Shown here: one piece after another, positions 9,027 through 17,875 of the stretch | Layout of the letters: the number at the start of each line of letters is the position of its first letter | Numbering within the stretch: position 1 is the first letter of the stretch | NCBI RefSeq assembly: GCF_900116625.1 | Contig: NZ_FPBE01000003.1 | Location: forward strand, 1 to 64,000 | Length of the DNA stretch: 64,000 nucleotides | Source: Idiomarina abyssalis | Lineage (GTDB): Bacteria > Pseudomonadota > Gammaproteobacteria > Enterobacterales > Alteromonadaceae | Direction of reading: 5' to 3' | Translations under genes and position numbers: made by a program | The notes under the pieces: model-generated | Database searches by the model: none | The model's input: only the letters and a program-made list of their open reading frames with translations | What the model was told of the DNA's origin: nothing

Positions 9027-10031
9027 TTATCCGTTAAAACCAAGGTTCAGCGGCGCTTCATCCAGCCCCGCTAATTGTTCTTTCAATGCCAGAATCTGCT
9101 GTTCCCAATAACGGCTTTCTGCAAACCAGGGGAACGCTCTCTGAAAAGCACTATCTTGCCACCTGCGTGATAACCATGCCATATATTGAATGATTCTGAA
9201 ACTGCGCAAAGGTTCAATTAATATCAACTGCGCGGTATCAAATTCGCAAAAATCTTCGTAGCCAGTCAGCAGTGCATCCATCTGCAGAGTCTGCTCCTGA
9301 TGCGGGCCATTCAGCATCATCCATAAGTCCTGGACCGCAGGTCCTGAGCGACAATCGTCAAAATCGACAAAGGTCAGCTTTTCCTCATACTGTAAAATAT
9401 TACCGATGTGGCAGTCGCCATGCAGACGCTGATAATCAAAGTCTTGCAGAGGTGTAGAACGTAAGCGCTCACTTAAGGGATCAAGAATGGCAAAAAAGGC
9501 GTCTTTTAGCTCTGCGGGTAATAAAGCGGATTGCCGTAACTCCGCCACGGACTGCTCCACAAAACCTTCATAGTCGATAGTTTCCCGCACTTTAAACTTG
9601 CCCGCCTGAGCCACTGCATGCATGCGTCCAATTTGACGTCCCAGGCGCTCAAGCTCATCCAGGTCATTAGGCTCAAATGCCCGCCCACCAATGCTTGAGT
9701 AAACACAAAAACGATAGCCTTCGAACTCATGCAGGCGTTTATTCTGCAGTAGTAAAGCGGATACGGCCGGAACCTCTGCTTGCGCCAGCTCCTCGACAAA
9801 TGCCAGCTCTTCTTCTATTTGCTCAGTGCGCCAGCGCTGAGGTCTGTAGAACTTTGCCACGTAGCGTTTGCGATCATCGTCAGCAAACTGATAGACCCGG
9901 TTTTCATAGCTATTTAGTGCCAGTAAGCCCGAAGCGGGATACAAGCCAACACTCTCTAACGCATTAACAACAAGATCCGGCGTCAGCCCCTGAAAAGCAA
10001 AGTCAGACGCGTTCTCTGTAAGGTTACTCAT
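9027..10031 (-). CDS. srkA: Stress response serine/threonine kinase SrkA (YihE/RdoA)
   Basis: This 334-residue aminoglycoside-phosphotransferase-fold kinase is of the YihE/RdoA type. It has the catalytic HGDCHIGNIL loop near residue 208 and the metal-binding FVDFDDCRSGPAVQDLW segment near residue 228. Length is close to E. coli SrkA (328). It lies immediately upstream of dsbA, the conserved rdoA-dsbA arrangement in which a Cpx-controlled promoter drives both genes in E. coli. Here its start overlaps the end of ccoG by 8 nt, suggesting translational coupling to a third gene not found in this operon in E. coli. Confidence 0.93.
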   Translation of the reverse strand: MSNLTENASDFAFQGLTPDLVVNALESVGLYPASGLLALNSYENRVYQFADDDRKRYVAKFYRPQRWRTEQIEEELAFVEELAQAEVPAVSALLLQNKRLHEFEGYRFCVYSSIGGRAFEPNDLDELERLGRQIGRMHAVAQAGKFKVRETIDYEGFVEQSVAELRQSALLPAELKDAFFAILDPLSERLRSTPLQDFDYQRLHGDCHIGNILQYEEKLTFVDFDDCRSGPAVQDLWMMLNGPHQEQTLQMDALLTGYEDFCEFDTAQLILIEPLRSFRIIQYMAWLSRRWQDSAFQRAFPWFAESRYWEQQILALKEQLAGLDEAPLNLGFNG

Positions 10032-11454
10032 ATAAAAAGCGGCTCTGATGCGTATTAGTTATATCCGCATTATCAACCGCTGTTACCACGAAGTAAAACT
10101 CTGTGACCTGTTCTTTCAATAAAGAGGGTGGAACCGCTACCGTTATCGGCAATGTACCAACTTCACCGGCCGAAACCTGTTTAGTGGAGTCACCAATCAG
10201 TTCAAACTGTTCAAACCCTTTGACCTCTATGCGGTAAGTCATGTCCTGCTGCGACTTATTAACCAGCTTTAAGGTGAAGACGTTTTCAATCTGGCCTTCA
10301 ATATTTTCTCTGAAAAGCTGGTTCCTGTCTCGCAATACATCAACTTCCAGTGGGACTCGGCTGGCAATATCCCAGACCAATACCGCACTGACCGCCAGAA
10401 CCATAATAAAGTAACCAATACTTTTCATTCGCCACGGATTGGTCTTCTGCTTTTTGTCTTTGGCCGCCAGGTTACGCTCTGTGGTAAAGCGGATAAGCCC
10501 TTTCGGATAGTTCATTTTATCCATAACGTCATTACAGGCATCAATACAGGCACCGCAGTCAATGCACTCGTATTGCAGCCCATTTCGAATATCAATACCT
10601 GTCGGGCAAACCTGAACGCACATATAGCAATCGATGCAGTGCCCTAAGCCTTTCTCCGCCGGATCGGCTTTACGTGACCGCGGACCACGCGGCTCTCCGC
10701 GTTCTGCATCATACGACACGGTGTAGGTGTCTTTATCGAACATAGCTGACTGGAAACGCGCGTAAGGACACATGTGCGTGCACATAATCTCGCGCATGTA
10801 CCCGGCGTTGCCATAAGTGCAGAAAGTAAAGAAAAGAACACTGAATGTTGCCCAGAAGCCAGCATCCAGAGTAAAGAAATTCAGGAAGAGTTCGCGTATA
10901 TCGGTAAAGTAACCGACAAAGGTCATGGATGTTAATAGAGCCACCAGAATCCAGCCGGTTTGTTTACCGGCTTTACGCCAGAACTTATCAAAGTCCATTT
11001 TGCGCTCATCCAGCTTAATACGCTTATTGCGCGGCCCTTCAAACTTTTTCTCGAACCACATAAATATGAAGGTCCAGGTTGTTTGAGGGCACATAAAGCC
11101 ACACCAGACACGTCCAAATATAGTGGTGACAAAAAACAGCGCAACGGCGGCCACAATGGCAAACCAGGCGACAACGGTAAAGTCCTGTGGCCAAAGCGTT
11201 AAACCATAAATACGAAAACGCTGCTCCATAATGTCGAGCAGGACCGCCTGTTCGCCCTGGTAAGTGAGCCAGGGAATAATGGCAAAAACGGCCAGTAGCA
11301 GGAAGCCAAAGCCACGGCGGAAGTACTCCATCGCACCTTTAATGTCGCGCACATAAATGCGGCTACGAGGGGAATAGTTATTGTTGTGCTTTTGCCCGTC
11401 CGGACGTTGAATTTTAACTTTATCGGCGGACTGAACCGTTATCTTTTGTTCCAT
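10024..11454 (-). CDS. ccoG: Cytochrome c oxidase accessory protein CcoG (FixG/RdxA)
   Basis: This polytopic membrane iron-sulfur protein is associated with maturation of cbb3-type cytochrome oxidase. The sequence shows membrane segments near residues 35-60, 85-110, 160-180 and 335-355. It has ferredoxin-type cysteine clusters CIDCYMCVQVC and CIDCGACIDAC (residues about 275-312), an RVWCGFMCPQ segment, and a C-terminal Ig-like FixG domain. An upstream GTG at 11466 is in frame, but the ATG at 11454 is preferred. No ccoNOP genes are in the window, so the target oxidase must be encoded elsewhere. The 3' end overlaps srkA. Confidence 0.93.
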   Translation of the reverse strand: MEQKITVQSADKVKIQRPDGQKHNNNYSPRSRIYVRDIKGAMEYFRRGFGFLLLAVFAIIPWLTYQGEQAVLLDIMEQRFRIYGLTLWPQDFTVVAWFAIVAAVALFFVTTIFGRVWCGFMCPQTTWTFIFMWFEKKFEGPRNKRIKLDERKMDFDKFWRKAGKQTGWILVALLTSMTFVGYFTDIRELFLNFFTLDAGFWATFSVLFFTFCTYGNAGYMREIMCTHMCPYARFQSAMFDKDTYTVSYDAERGEPRGPRSRKADPAEKGLGHCIDCYMCVQVCPTGIDIRNGLQYECIDCGACIDACNDVMDKMNYPKGLIRFTTERNLAAKDKKQKTNPWRMKSIGYFIMVLAVSAVLVWDIASRVPLEVDVLRDRNQLFRENIEGQIENVFTLKLVNKSQQDMTYRIEVKGFEQFELIGDSTKQVSAGEVGTLPITVAVPPSLLKEQVTEFYFVVTAVDNADITNTHQSRFLYE

Positions 11455-11520
11455 GAACAATACCACTTAGTATCACGGCGAGGTGCGCACAGTATAACGG
11501 ATCCTAACTGTTTGCGCAGC

Positions 11521-12753
11521 TCACTGAGCTGAATCAATAATACAATCAAAAAGTATGTTACAACCAGCTTCCACATCATGCCAGTGCGACCACTCATCGG
11601 GCGCGTGACTGACACCGTTTACAGACGGAATGAAAATAAGCCCTGACTCTGTAATTTCAGTAAAAAACTGTGCATCGTGTCCAGCCCCACTGGGCATTTT
11701 CAGACACGAATACTTTCTTGCTTTTGCCTTCTCTTCTATCTGCTTTGTCAATTTTTCTGAACATGCCTGAGGATTCAGCCAGCTTACCTGTTCATACTCA
11801 AATTTTAAGCGGTGTTTACGGGCAATGGCTGACAACGCCTTATTACAAGAATCTGCGAGCTCTTTCATCACATCCTGGCTCATATCACGACCGACAATAG
11901 TAAATACGGCTTCTCCGGGTACGGTATGCGGGCTGCCCGGCTTTAAATCCACTTTACCCACAGTAATACGCGTCTTGTCCGTACCGTCTTCTGCAATAAT
12001 GCGCTCAATTTCATGAGCAAAGTCAGCCAACCCCATGAAGGCGTCGCTGCGCATGTTCATTGGTGCTGTACCAGCGTGGTCAGCTTTACCTTTTAAGTGC
12101 ACTATCCATTTGAAAACACCGGATATGCCCTCCACGGCACCAATGGTAATTTCTTTTTGAAAAAGTACCGGCCCTTGCTCAATGTGTAACTCGTAAAAGG
12201 CTTTCAGTCGCTCAGGTGGCCAGGCTGCGTCCAGAGCATCCATCACATTCATGCCATGAGCGGCCATGGCGTCTTTTAGGTACACATTATCAGCGTCATG
12301 AGCCGACATAAGCCAGTCAGGGTTTAGTACACCTGCAATAGCCTGTGACCCCATCATACCGCCAAAGCGTCCTTCTTCTTCAGCAGTGCCGACCACCCAT
12401 ACAGGATGCTTCAATTTAATGTCATTTTCTTTGATCGAGCGCAAAACTTCGAATCCGGCCAACACGCCCAGTGCGCCGTCAAAAATACCGCCAGCCGGAA
12501 CCGTATCTAAATGCGAACCGGTAAGAACGGCAGGTTTTTTAAGATAGTCACCAATACCGAAGAACACATTACCGGCACCATCCATAAAGGTTTCAAAACC
12601 TTCGGCTTTTGCCTGGTTCATCATCCATTGGCGCGCCTCCATATCGGCATCAGTAAAACCCCAACGGTAGACGCCGTGGTCAGTTTCGTTGTAACCAATA
12701 TTGGACAGTTCAAGCACGGATTTTTTTAAGCGGTCTGAATTAATACTCAGCAT
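11521..12753 (-). CDS. M20-family Zn-dependent amidohydrolase (hydantoinase/carbamoylase type)
   Basis: This 410-residue enzyme belongs to the M20 subfamily that includes N-carbamoyl-amino acid hydrolase, beta-ureidopropionase and allantoate amidohydrolase. The metal-binding segments are GSHLDTVPAGG near residue 79, EEEGRFGG near 126 and LHIEQGPVL near 193. The KADHAGTAPM dimerisation/substrate segment and SGAGHDAQFF near 355 are also present. GGAGG at the ATG supports the start. The exact substrate cannot be assigned from sequence, and no hydantoinase, allantoinase or pyrimidine-degradation genes sit beside it. It appears monocistronic. Confidence 0.88.
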   Translation of the reverse strand: MLSINSDRLKKSVLELSNIGYNETDHGVYRWGFTDADMEARQWMMNQAKAEGFETFMDGAGNVFFGIGDYLKKPAVLTGSHLDTVPAGGIFDGALGVLAGFEVLRSIKENDIKLKHPVWVVGTAEEEGRFGGMMGSQAIAGVLNPDWLMSAHDADNVYLKDAMAAHGMNVMDALDAAWPPERLKAFYELHIEQGPVLFQKEITIGAVEGISGVFKWIVHLKGKADHAGTAPMNMRSDAFMGLADFAHEIERIIAEDGTDKTRITVGKVDLKPGSPHTVPGEAVFTIVGRDMSQDVMKELADSCNKALSAIARKHRLKFEYEQVSWLNPQACSEKLTKQIEEKAKARKYSCLKMPSGAGHDAQFFTEITESGLIFIPSVNGVSHAPDEWSHWHDVEAGCNILFDCIIDSAQ

Positions 12754-12818
12754 AGTACCTCCTTAGCTTCTGTTTTAAGCGTAGGACATAAACTACGGAG
12801 CAACAAAAAGGCACCCAT

Positions 12819-12847
12819 AAAAAAGCCCGCACCAAAAGGTACGGGCA
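12819..12847 (-). terminator. Terminator of ahpC-ahpD
   Basis: On the minus strand, GCCCGTACC-TTTT-GGTGCGGGC is followed by TTTTTT, a strong intrinsic terminator about 40 bp after the ahpD stop. Confidence 0.9.
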
Positions 12848-12883
12848 AAGGTTGCACGGGGCAAAGGGGAGCCCCTAGAGGGT

Positions 12884-13411
12884 TTACGACAGTTTGCGTG
12901 CAGTTAAGGCTGCATTAAGTACCGCCGCCAACTTAATTGACGATTGAATTGCTTGTGCTGAAACGTCGTGCTTCAGCAAGGTTTGTACGTGCGAATCAAT
13001 ACACATACCACAACCATTCAGTGCCGATACCGCCAGTGAGAACAACTCAAAGTCGGCTTTATCCACACCCGGGTTCGCCATTGCGTTCATGCGGAGCCCC
13101 GCAGGAAGCTTAGAAAACTGTTTATCGCTCGATAAATGCAGGAAGCGATAATAGACGTTATTCATTGCCATTAATGACGCTGCTGTTTTTGCCGCCGTCT
13201 TAACGTTTTCTTCAATTTTGCCTTCGGCTTCTTCTTCCACGGCCTGAGTCAGCTCGTTGTCCGACAAAGTGTAAACCAGCGAAAGTGCTGTGCCGTAGAA
13301 CTGGTCATTTGTTAAACCTGACTGCTCAACGTTTGAGAACAAGCTCGACAGGTTAAGTTTGGTGTCTTTACTGTGATCACCCAGTAATTGTTTGTAGTCT
13401 GCAATTGCCAT
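12884..13411 (-). CDS. ahpD: Alkylhydroperoxidase AhpD family protein
   Basis: This 175-residue all-helical carboxymuconolactone-decarboxylase/AhpD-fold protein has the redox motif C134-G-M-C137 and the proton-relay H141 in LNGCGMCIDSH. In mycobacteria AhpD reduces the peroxiredoxin AhpC using lipoamide-linked electrons. Its position 85 bp downstream of ahpC, with a shared terminator, fits that role here. No ahpF is adjacent, so this pair may work without the flavoprotein reductase. Length equals the mycobacterial protein closely (177). Confidence 0.9.
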   Translation of the reverse strand: MAIADYKQLLGDHSKDTKLNLSSLFSNVEQSGLTNDQFYGTALSLVYTLSDNELTQAVEEEAEGKIEENVKTAAKTAASLMAMNNVYYRFLHLSSDKQFSKLPAGLRMNAMANPGVDKADFELFSLAVSALNGCGMCIDSHVQTLLKHDVSAQAIQSSIKLAAVLNAALTARKLS

Positions 13412-13496
13412 GCTTAACTCCTGAAATACTGTAAAAGCGCCTAGCGAACGCCGATGGCAATGCCATCAGCGCTTAGTTCTAGGAAGTAAACACCGA

Positions 13497-14042
13497 TTAA
13501 AGGGTGTCGCCGCCCAGTGCACGGTTACAAGGACACAGCTCATCGGTCTGTAAACCGTCTAAAATACGCACGATTTCTGCCGGATTACGACCCACGTTCA
13601 GGTTGTTTACCGATACGTGCTGGATAACGTTGTGCGGGTCAACGATGAAGGTCGCACGTAAAGCAACATTCTCAGCTTTGTCACGAACACCTAATCCGTC
13701 GACCAAAGAACCGTCGTCAGCAAAAGAGTATTGGTTCAGGCGGTCAAGGTCAGGGTGCTCACGGCGCCATGCCAGTTTTACAAATTCATTATCAGTGCTG
13801 CCGCCCATAACAACGGCGTCGCGGTCAGCGAAGTCTTCATTCAGTTTTGCGAACTCAACAATTTCAGTTGGGCAAACAAAAGTGAAGTCTTTTGGGTAGA
13901 AGAAAATGATTTTCCACTTACCTTCAAAGCTGTTGTTGTCGATAGTTTCAAAAGCGCTTTCGCCATTCTCTTCCGGCATGTTGAACTTAGGTTTTGCCGC
14001 AATGACGCTGAATTCTGGTAGTTTATCGCCTACTGTTAACAT
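13497..14042 (-). CDS. ahpC: Peroxiredoxin, AhpC type
   Basis: This 181-residue 2-Cys peroxiredoxin detoxifies H2O2 and organic peroxides. The peroxidatic cysteine is C57 in DFTFVCPTE. A resolving cysteine is available in the C-terminal CPC near residue 172. The length and C-terminal CPCNR segment resemble the AhpC that partners with AhpD rather than the enterobacterial AhpC of 187 residues with AhpF. GGAGAC precedes the ATG. It is divergent from oxyR across 144 bp, so direct OxyR activation is likely (inference). Confidence 0.94.
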   Translation of the reverse strand: MLTVGDKLPEFSVIAAKPKFNMPEENGESAFETIDNNSFEGKWKIIFFYPKDFTFVCPTEIVEFAKLNEDFADRDAVVMGGSTDNEFVKLAWRREHPDLDRLNQYSFADDGSLVDGLGVRDKAENVALRATFIVDPHNVIQHVSVNNLNVGRNPAEIVRILDGLQTDELCPCNRALGGDTL

Positions 14043-14186
14043 AAATTGTCTCCGTGATTGGGATTTAAAGTGTATTCGTTCCTTAACGAGTCGAGGGCTA
14101 GTGTACGGACGGAGACAGATTGGATAAAACGAATAAAACGAATTATGATAATCGGAAATACCAATTAAAAACGCGACGGGTATCTC
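14043..14186. promoter_or_regulatory. ahpC-oxyR divergent regulatory region
   Basis: The 144-bp gap between the divergent ahpC and oxyR genes must hold both promoters. It carries a tandem AAAACGAATAAAACGAATT block at about 14124-14143 and a partially symmetric ATTATGATAATC segment beside it. Spaced A/T-rich elements such as these would be compatible with an OxyR site. I could not fit the full four-element OxyR consensus with confidence. Confidence 0.5.
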
Positions 14187-15101
14187 ATGAGTAAATTACC
14201 AAGTTTGAAAAACCTAAGTTACCTGCTGGCGCTGCACCAGGAACAAAACTTTAACCGCGCGGCGGCCGAGTGCAATGTTAGCCAGTCGACGTTAAGCAGT
14301 GGCATTCAAAATCTGGAAGAGCAACTGGATTGCCAGCTTATTGAGCGTGACCATAAATCCTTTCTCTTTACCGCCTTAGGTGAAGAAATTGTGGAAAAAG
14401 CACGGGACATCATTAGCGCGTCGGAAGAGTTACTGCATTATGCTCAGGGGCAGGGCAATATTATGGAAGGGCCGTTAAGGCTCGGCATTATTCCCACCAT
14501 AGCCCCCTTTGTCATTGGTGAACTCAGTAAAAACTTACAAAACAAGTTCCCTAAGCTACTGCTGCAACTTTCTGAAGATACCACACAAAACTTACTGCAC
14601 CGCCTGCGTAACGGCGAGCTGGATATTCTGTTACTGGCGCTGCCTATGGACATTCAGGGCAACCAAAAATGGATACTGGGTCGTGACCCTTTCAAACTGG
14701 TGGTGCATAAGGAACTGGCGGAAACAGTAGGAGAGCCCGTTGACTACGACAAACTGCCTGATCGCAGTATTTTCCTGCTGGAAAAAGAGCACTGCATGAC
14801 CGGTCACGCCGTTGCGGCCTGTCAGCTTACCGATTCCATTAAAATGAATCCTTTTACGGCGACTAGCCTACACAGCCTGGTGCAAATGGCAGACGCCCGA
14901 TTAGGCGCTACCTTTGTTCCGCAAATGGCCATTGACCGGGGAATTTTAGAAAACACCGATTTGGTTTCATTAAAGCCAACTGGTCAGGAAGCTTCTCGTG
15001 ATATCGGTCTGGTATACCGTCCGACCACCAGTCGTCGGCAAACCTTCCGAAAAATCGCCGAAGAAATTGCGCGCCTGTTGCCGGTCAATACACTCAACTA
15101 A
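14187..15101 (+). CDS. oxyR: Hydrogen-peroxide-sensing transcriptional regulator OxyR
   Basis: This 304-residue LysR-family regulator has an N-terminal winged helix-turn-helix (residues about 5-62, FNRAAAECNVSQSTLSSGI). The effector domain contains the two redox cysteines C203 and C212 in EHCMTGHAVAAC. The nine-residue separation equals that of E. coli C199/C208, so the disulfide switch is intact. It is divergent from ahpC-ahpD, its expected regulon. The stop overlaps by 3 bp the stop of the convergent gene. The ribosome-binding site is poor (GGG about 7 nt upstream). Confidence 0.95.
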   Translation: MSKLPSLKNLSYLLALHQEQNFNRAAAECNVSQSTLSSGIQNLEEQLDCQLIERDHKSFLFTALGEEIVEKARDIISASEELLHYAQGQGNIMEGPLRLGIIPTIAPFVIGELSKNLQNKFPKLLLQLSEDTTQNLLHRLRNGELDILLLALPMDIQGNQKWILGRDPFKLVVHKELAETVGEPVDYDKLPDRSIFLLEKEHCMTGHAVAACQLTDSIKMNPFTATSLHSLVQMADARLGATFVPQMAIDRGILENTDLVSLKPTGQEASRDIGLVYRPTTSRRQTFRKIAEEIARLLPVNTLN

Positions 15102-16609
15102 CGACGTCTGGCCGGTGGTAACGGATAACGTTCCGCCAGGCTGATGCTCTCGCCATCGGGTTTAATTACCCGCGCATGGCGGCGGTTTAACCGGCGCGGA
15201 TCGGTTACACCGCAGGAGTGCGCAATGATATTGACGCCATACTCCATATATTTGTGATAGTTAGCCGCACGTACCGACTTATTCTCAGGATCCAGTCCCC
15301 TCATCAGCTTAGGATCATCCGTTGTTACACCAGTTGGACAGGTGTTTTTGTTGCACTGCATAGCCTGGATACAGCCTAGTGAAAACATAAAACCTCGTGC
15401 CGAAGTCACGAAATCGGCACCCATAGCAATAGCCCAGGCCACATCAGCCGGTGTAATCATTTTGCCGGAAACCACAACCCTGACTCTTCCATGCAAGCCC
15501 GCTTCGGTCAGTTTATCGATGAGTATCGGCAAGCTTTCCGTCACTCTTAAACCCACGTAGTCCATTAGCGGCTGGGGTGCCGCTCCGGTTCCGCCATCGG
15601 CACTATCCAGCGTAATAAAATCAGGAGCTGACTCTTCGCCGCGAGTTAAAATGCAATCTATCAGTTCGTCGATCCATGAAGGATCGCCCATCACAAATTT
15701 GAACCCCGTTGGCTTGCCGGTAATAGTACGAACCTTTTCGATAAAATCGAGTAACTCTTCGTTATTGCCTATCTCCGGATGCCGGTTGGGGCTAATTGCG
15801 TCTTCGCCTTCAACAATTCCCCGAATTCTGGCTATTTCACTGTTAACTTTAACACCCGGGAGGATACCGCCTTTGCCCGGTTTAGCACCCTGACTCAGTT
15901 TAATTTCAAACATTTTCACATTGTCGTGGCGACCAAGTTCTGCCAGACGGTCCTCGTCGAGTCGACCTTCTTTATCGCGAACACCAAACTTCGCAGTCCC
16001 CATTTGAAACACAATGTCGCAATGCCCCATTAAATGATAAGGCGACAAGCCACCTTCACCCGTGTTCAACCAACAGCCGGCTTTTGCAGCCCCCTGCGAC
16101 AGTGACTTAACCGCCACCGGCGACAACGCACCGTAACTCATTCCTGAAATATGAAAGTACGACACCGGAGAATAAGGAGTCTCGCAGTAAGGACCAATAG
16201 TAATCGGCTCTGGCGATGTTGCCTGCTCAGCCATAGGCGGGTAAGGAGCGTTGCTGAAAATAATAGTTCCGGTACGACTTAAGTCACGTGTTGAACCAAA
16301 GGCAACGTTACGATCAGCGTTCTTGGCAGCCCGGTACACCCAGCTACGCTGCGCCCGGTTAAATGGCATTTCTTCGCGATCCATCGCAAAGAAATACTGA
16401 CGCATAAACTCACCCATACGCTCAAACATGTAGCGAAAGCGGCCAATAACAGGGTAGTTATGTCTTATGGTGTGTCGGTTCTGCGTCCTGTCAACAACGT
16501 ACATGATGCCAACAGAAACGACTAACCCAATAATAACCAGAACAAAAGCAGCGGCTAACCACTGCGCTAAAATCAGTAACGAGTCGGTACTAAACACCTT
16601 GCTGCTCAT
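15098..16609 (-). CDS. FMN-binding glutamate synthase-domain protein (GltB domain 2-like)
   Basis: This protein of about 503 residues has an N-terminal membrane segment (residues 10-35) followed by a complete glutamate synthase central/FMN domain. Recognisable pieces are GKGGILPGVKV, DFITLDSADGGTGAAP, ADFVTSARGFMFSLGCIQAM and a cysteine cluster including CNKNTCPTGV, as in the 3Fe-4S region of GltB. It lacks the glutaminase domain, so it is not a full glutamate synthase. The open frame reaches 16747, which would overlap the divergent gene. The ATG at 16607-16609 (MSSKVF) is more plausible. Substrate is unknown. Confidence 0.88.
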   Translation of the reverse strand: MSSKVFSTDSLLILAQWLAAAFVLVIIGLVVSVGIMYVVDRTQNRHTIRHNYPVIGRFRYMFERMGEFMRQYFFAMDREEMPFNRAQRSWVYRAAKNADRNVAFGSTRDLSRTGTIIFSNAPYPPMAEQATSPEPITIGPYCETPYSPVSYFHISGMSYGALSPVAVKSLSQGAAKAGCWLNTGEGGLSPYHLMGHCDIVFQMGTAKFGVRDKEGRLDEDRLAELGRHDNVKMFEIKLSQGAKPGKGGILPGVKVNSEIARIRGIVEGEDAISPNRHPEIGNNEELLDFIEKVRTITGKPTGFKFVMGDPSWIDELIDCILTRGEESAPDFITLDSADGGTGAAPQPLMDYVGLRVTESLPILIDKLTEAGLHGRVRVVVSGKMITPADVAWAIAMGADFVTSARGFMFSLGCIQAMQCNKNTCPTGVTTDDPKLMRGLDPENKSVRAANYHKYMEYGVNIIAHSCGVTDPRRLNRRHARVIKPDGESISLAERYPLPPARRR

Positions 16610-16739
16610 GAAGTTCCAATACCTTTTTACAATTGATAACAGTATTAACGGCCAAAGCGACGAACAGATCAAGCACAGTGTCATCAAAATTCCGATGAAT
16701 GACGTATACTGAAGATAATTCAATAAGAAGGAGAGACCG

Positions 16740-17873
16740 ATGTTCAATCCAAAAGTTGTTTTAACCGCAATACTAGCGGCTTCTTTCAGTACTGCTGCAA
16801 CCGCTGAAGATGTCGAAACGGAACGTCATAAAGTCAGTGTCAGCACACTTGCTGACGGCTTCACTAACCCTTGGGGTATGACATTTCTTCCGGATAAAAG
16901 CATTTTAGTGACAGAACGAACCGGAGATATCTACTGGGTATCAGCTAATGGTAACTACCGCGAAAAAATCAGCGGCACCCCGGAAGTCGTTGCTAAAAGT
17001 CAGGGTGGTATGCTGGATATAACCGTTGACCCAGACTTTGAAGAAAACAATTGGGTTTACATTAGCTACTCCGAAGCAGCCCAGGACGACGGTAAAGGCA
17101 ACAGTACGGCCGTTATGCGTGCCAAACTTAATGACAAAGAATTTACGGATAAAGAAGTTATCTTTCGCCAGGCACCAAAATATGAGAGCAATGCTCACTT
17201 TGGTTCACGGTTAGTCTTTTCTCCTGAGGGACACTTGTACATTACCTTAGGTGACCGTTACTCACGTATGGATGATGCACAAACGCTGGATAACCATCAC
17301 GGTAAAATCGTACGTATTTGGCCGGATGGCAGCATACCGGAAGACAACCCCTTTGTTGGCGATGACAACGCACTTGACGAAATTTGGTCCTATGGTCACC
17401 GCAACGTTCAGGGCGCTGATATTCATCCTGAAACCGGAAAGTTATGGTCGGTTGAACACGGCCCACAAGGCGGCGACGAAGTAAATATTCCTGAAGCCGG
17501 TAAAAACTATGGCTGGCCGGAAGTGACTTACGGTGTTGACTACGGCGGCGGAACCATCAGCGAGGACGCCGTAAAAGAAGGCACTGAGCAGCCGTTTTAT
17601 TATTGGGTTCCGTCTATTGCAACAGCTGGCGCCACCTTTTACACGGGAGATGCTTTCCCTGAATGGAAAGGCGACTTCTTTGTTGCTGCCCTGAAAAGCT
17701 CCCTGGTAGCCCGCCTGGACTTATATGAAGGCCGCATGATGCATGAAGAGCGCTTATTTGAAGACGCCGTTGATGCACGTATTCGTGACATTAAACAAGG
17801 ACCCGACGGTTACTTATATTTACTGACCGATGAGTCTGACGGTGCCATTATTCAGATAAAACCAGCGGATTAA
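16740..17873 (+). CDS. PQQ-dependent soluble sugar (aldose) dehydrogenase, Asd/YliI type
   Basis: This 377-residue exported protein has a Sec signal peptide (residues 1-22, ending TATA-EDV) and a six-bladed beta-propeller of the soluble glucose/aldose dehydrogenase family. Family landmarks include GFTNPWGMTFLPD, GGMLDITVDPDF, YGHRNVQGA, WSVEHGPQGGDEVN and YGWPEVTYG. The length matches E. coli YliI (371), which needs pyrroloquinoline quinone and Ca2+. AAGGAG at 16728-16733 supports the start. It is 2 nt from the downstream receptor gene, so the two form one transcriptional unit. No pqq biosynthesis genes are in the window. Confidence 0.93.
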   Translation: MFNPKVVLTAILAASFSTAATAEDVETERHKVSVSTLADGFTNPWGMTFLPDKSILVTERTGDIYWVSANGNYREKISGTPEVVAKSQGGMLDITVDPDFEENNWVYISYSEAAQDDGKGNSTAVMRAKLNDKEFTDKEVIFRQAPKYESNAHFGSRLVFSPEGHLYITLGDRYSRMDDAQTLDNHHGKIVRIWPDGSIPEDNPFVGDDNALDEIWSYGHRNVQGADIHPETGKLWSVEHGPQGGDEVNIPEAGKNYGWPEVTYGVDYGGGTISEDAVKEGTEQPFYYWVPSIATAGATFYTGDAFPEWKGDFFVAALKSSLVARLDLYEGRMMHEERLFEDAVDARIRDIKQGPDGYLYLLTDESDGAIIQIKPAD

Positions 17874-17875
17874 CC

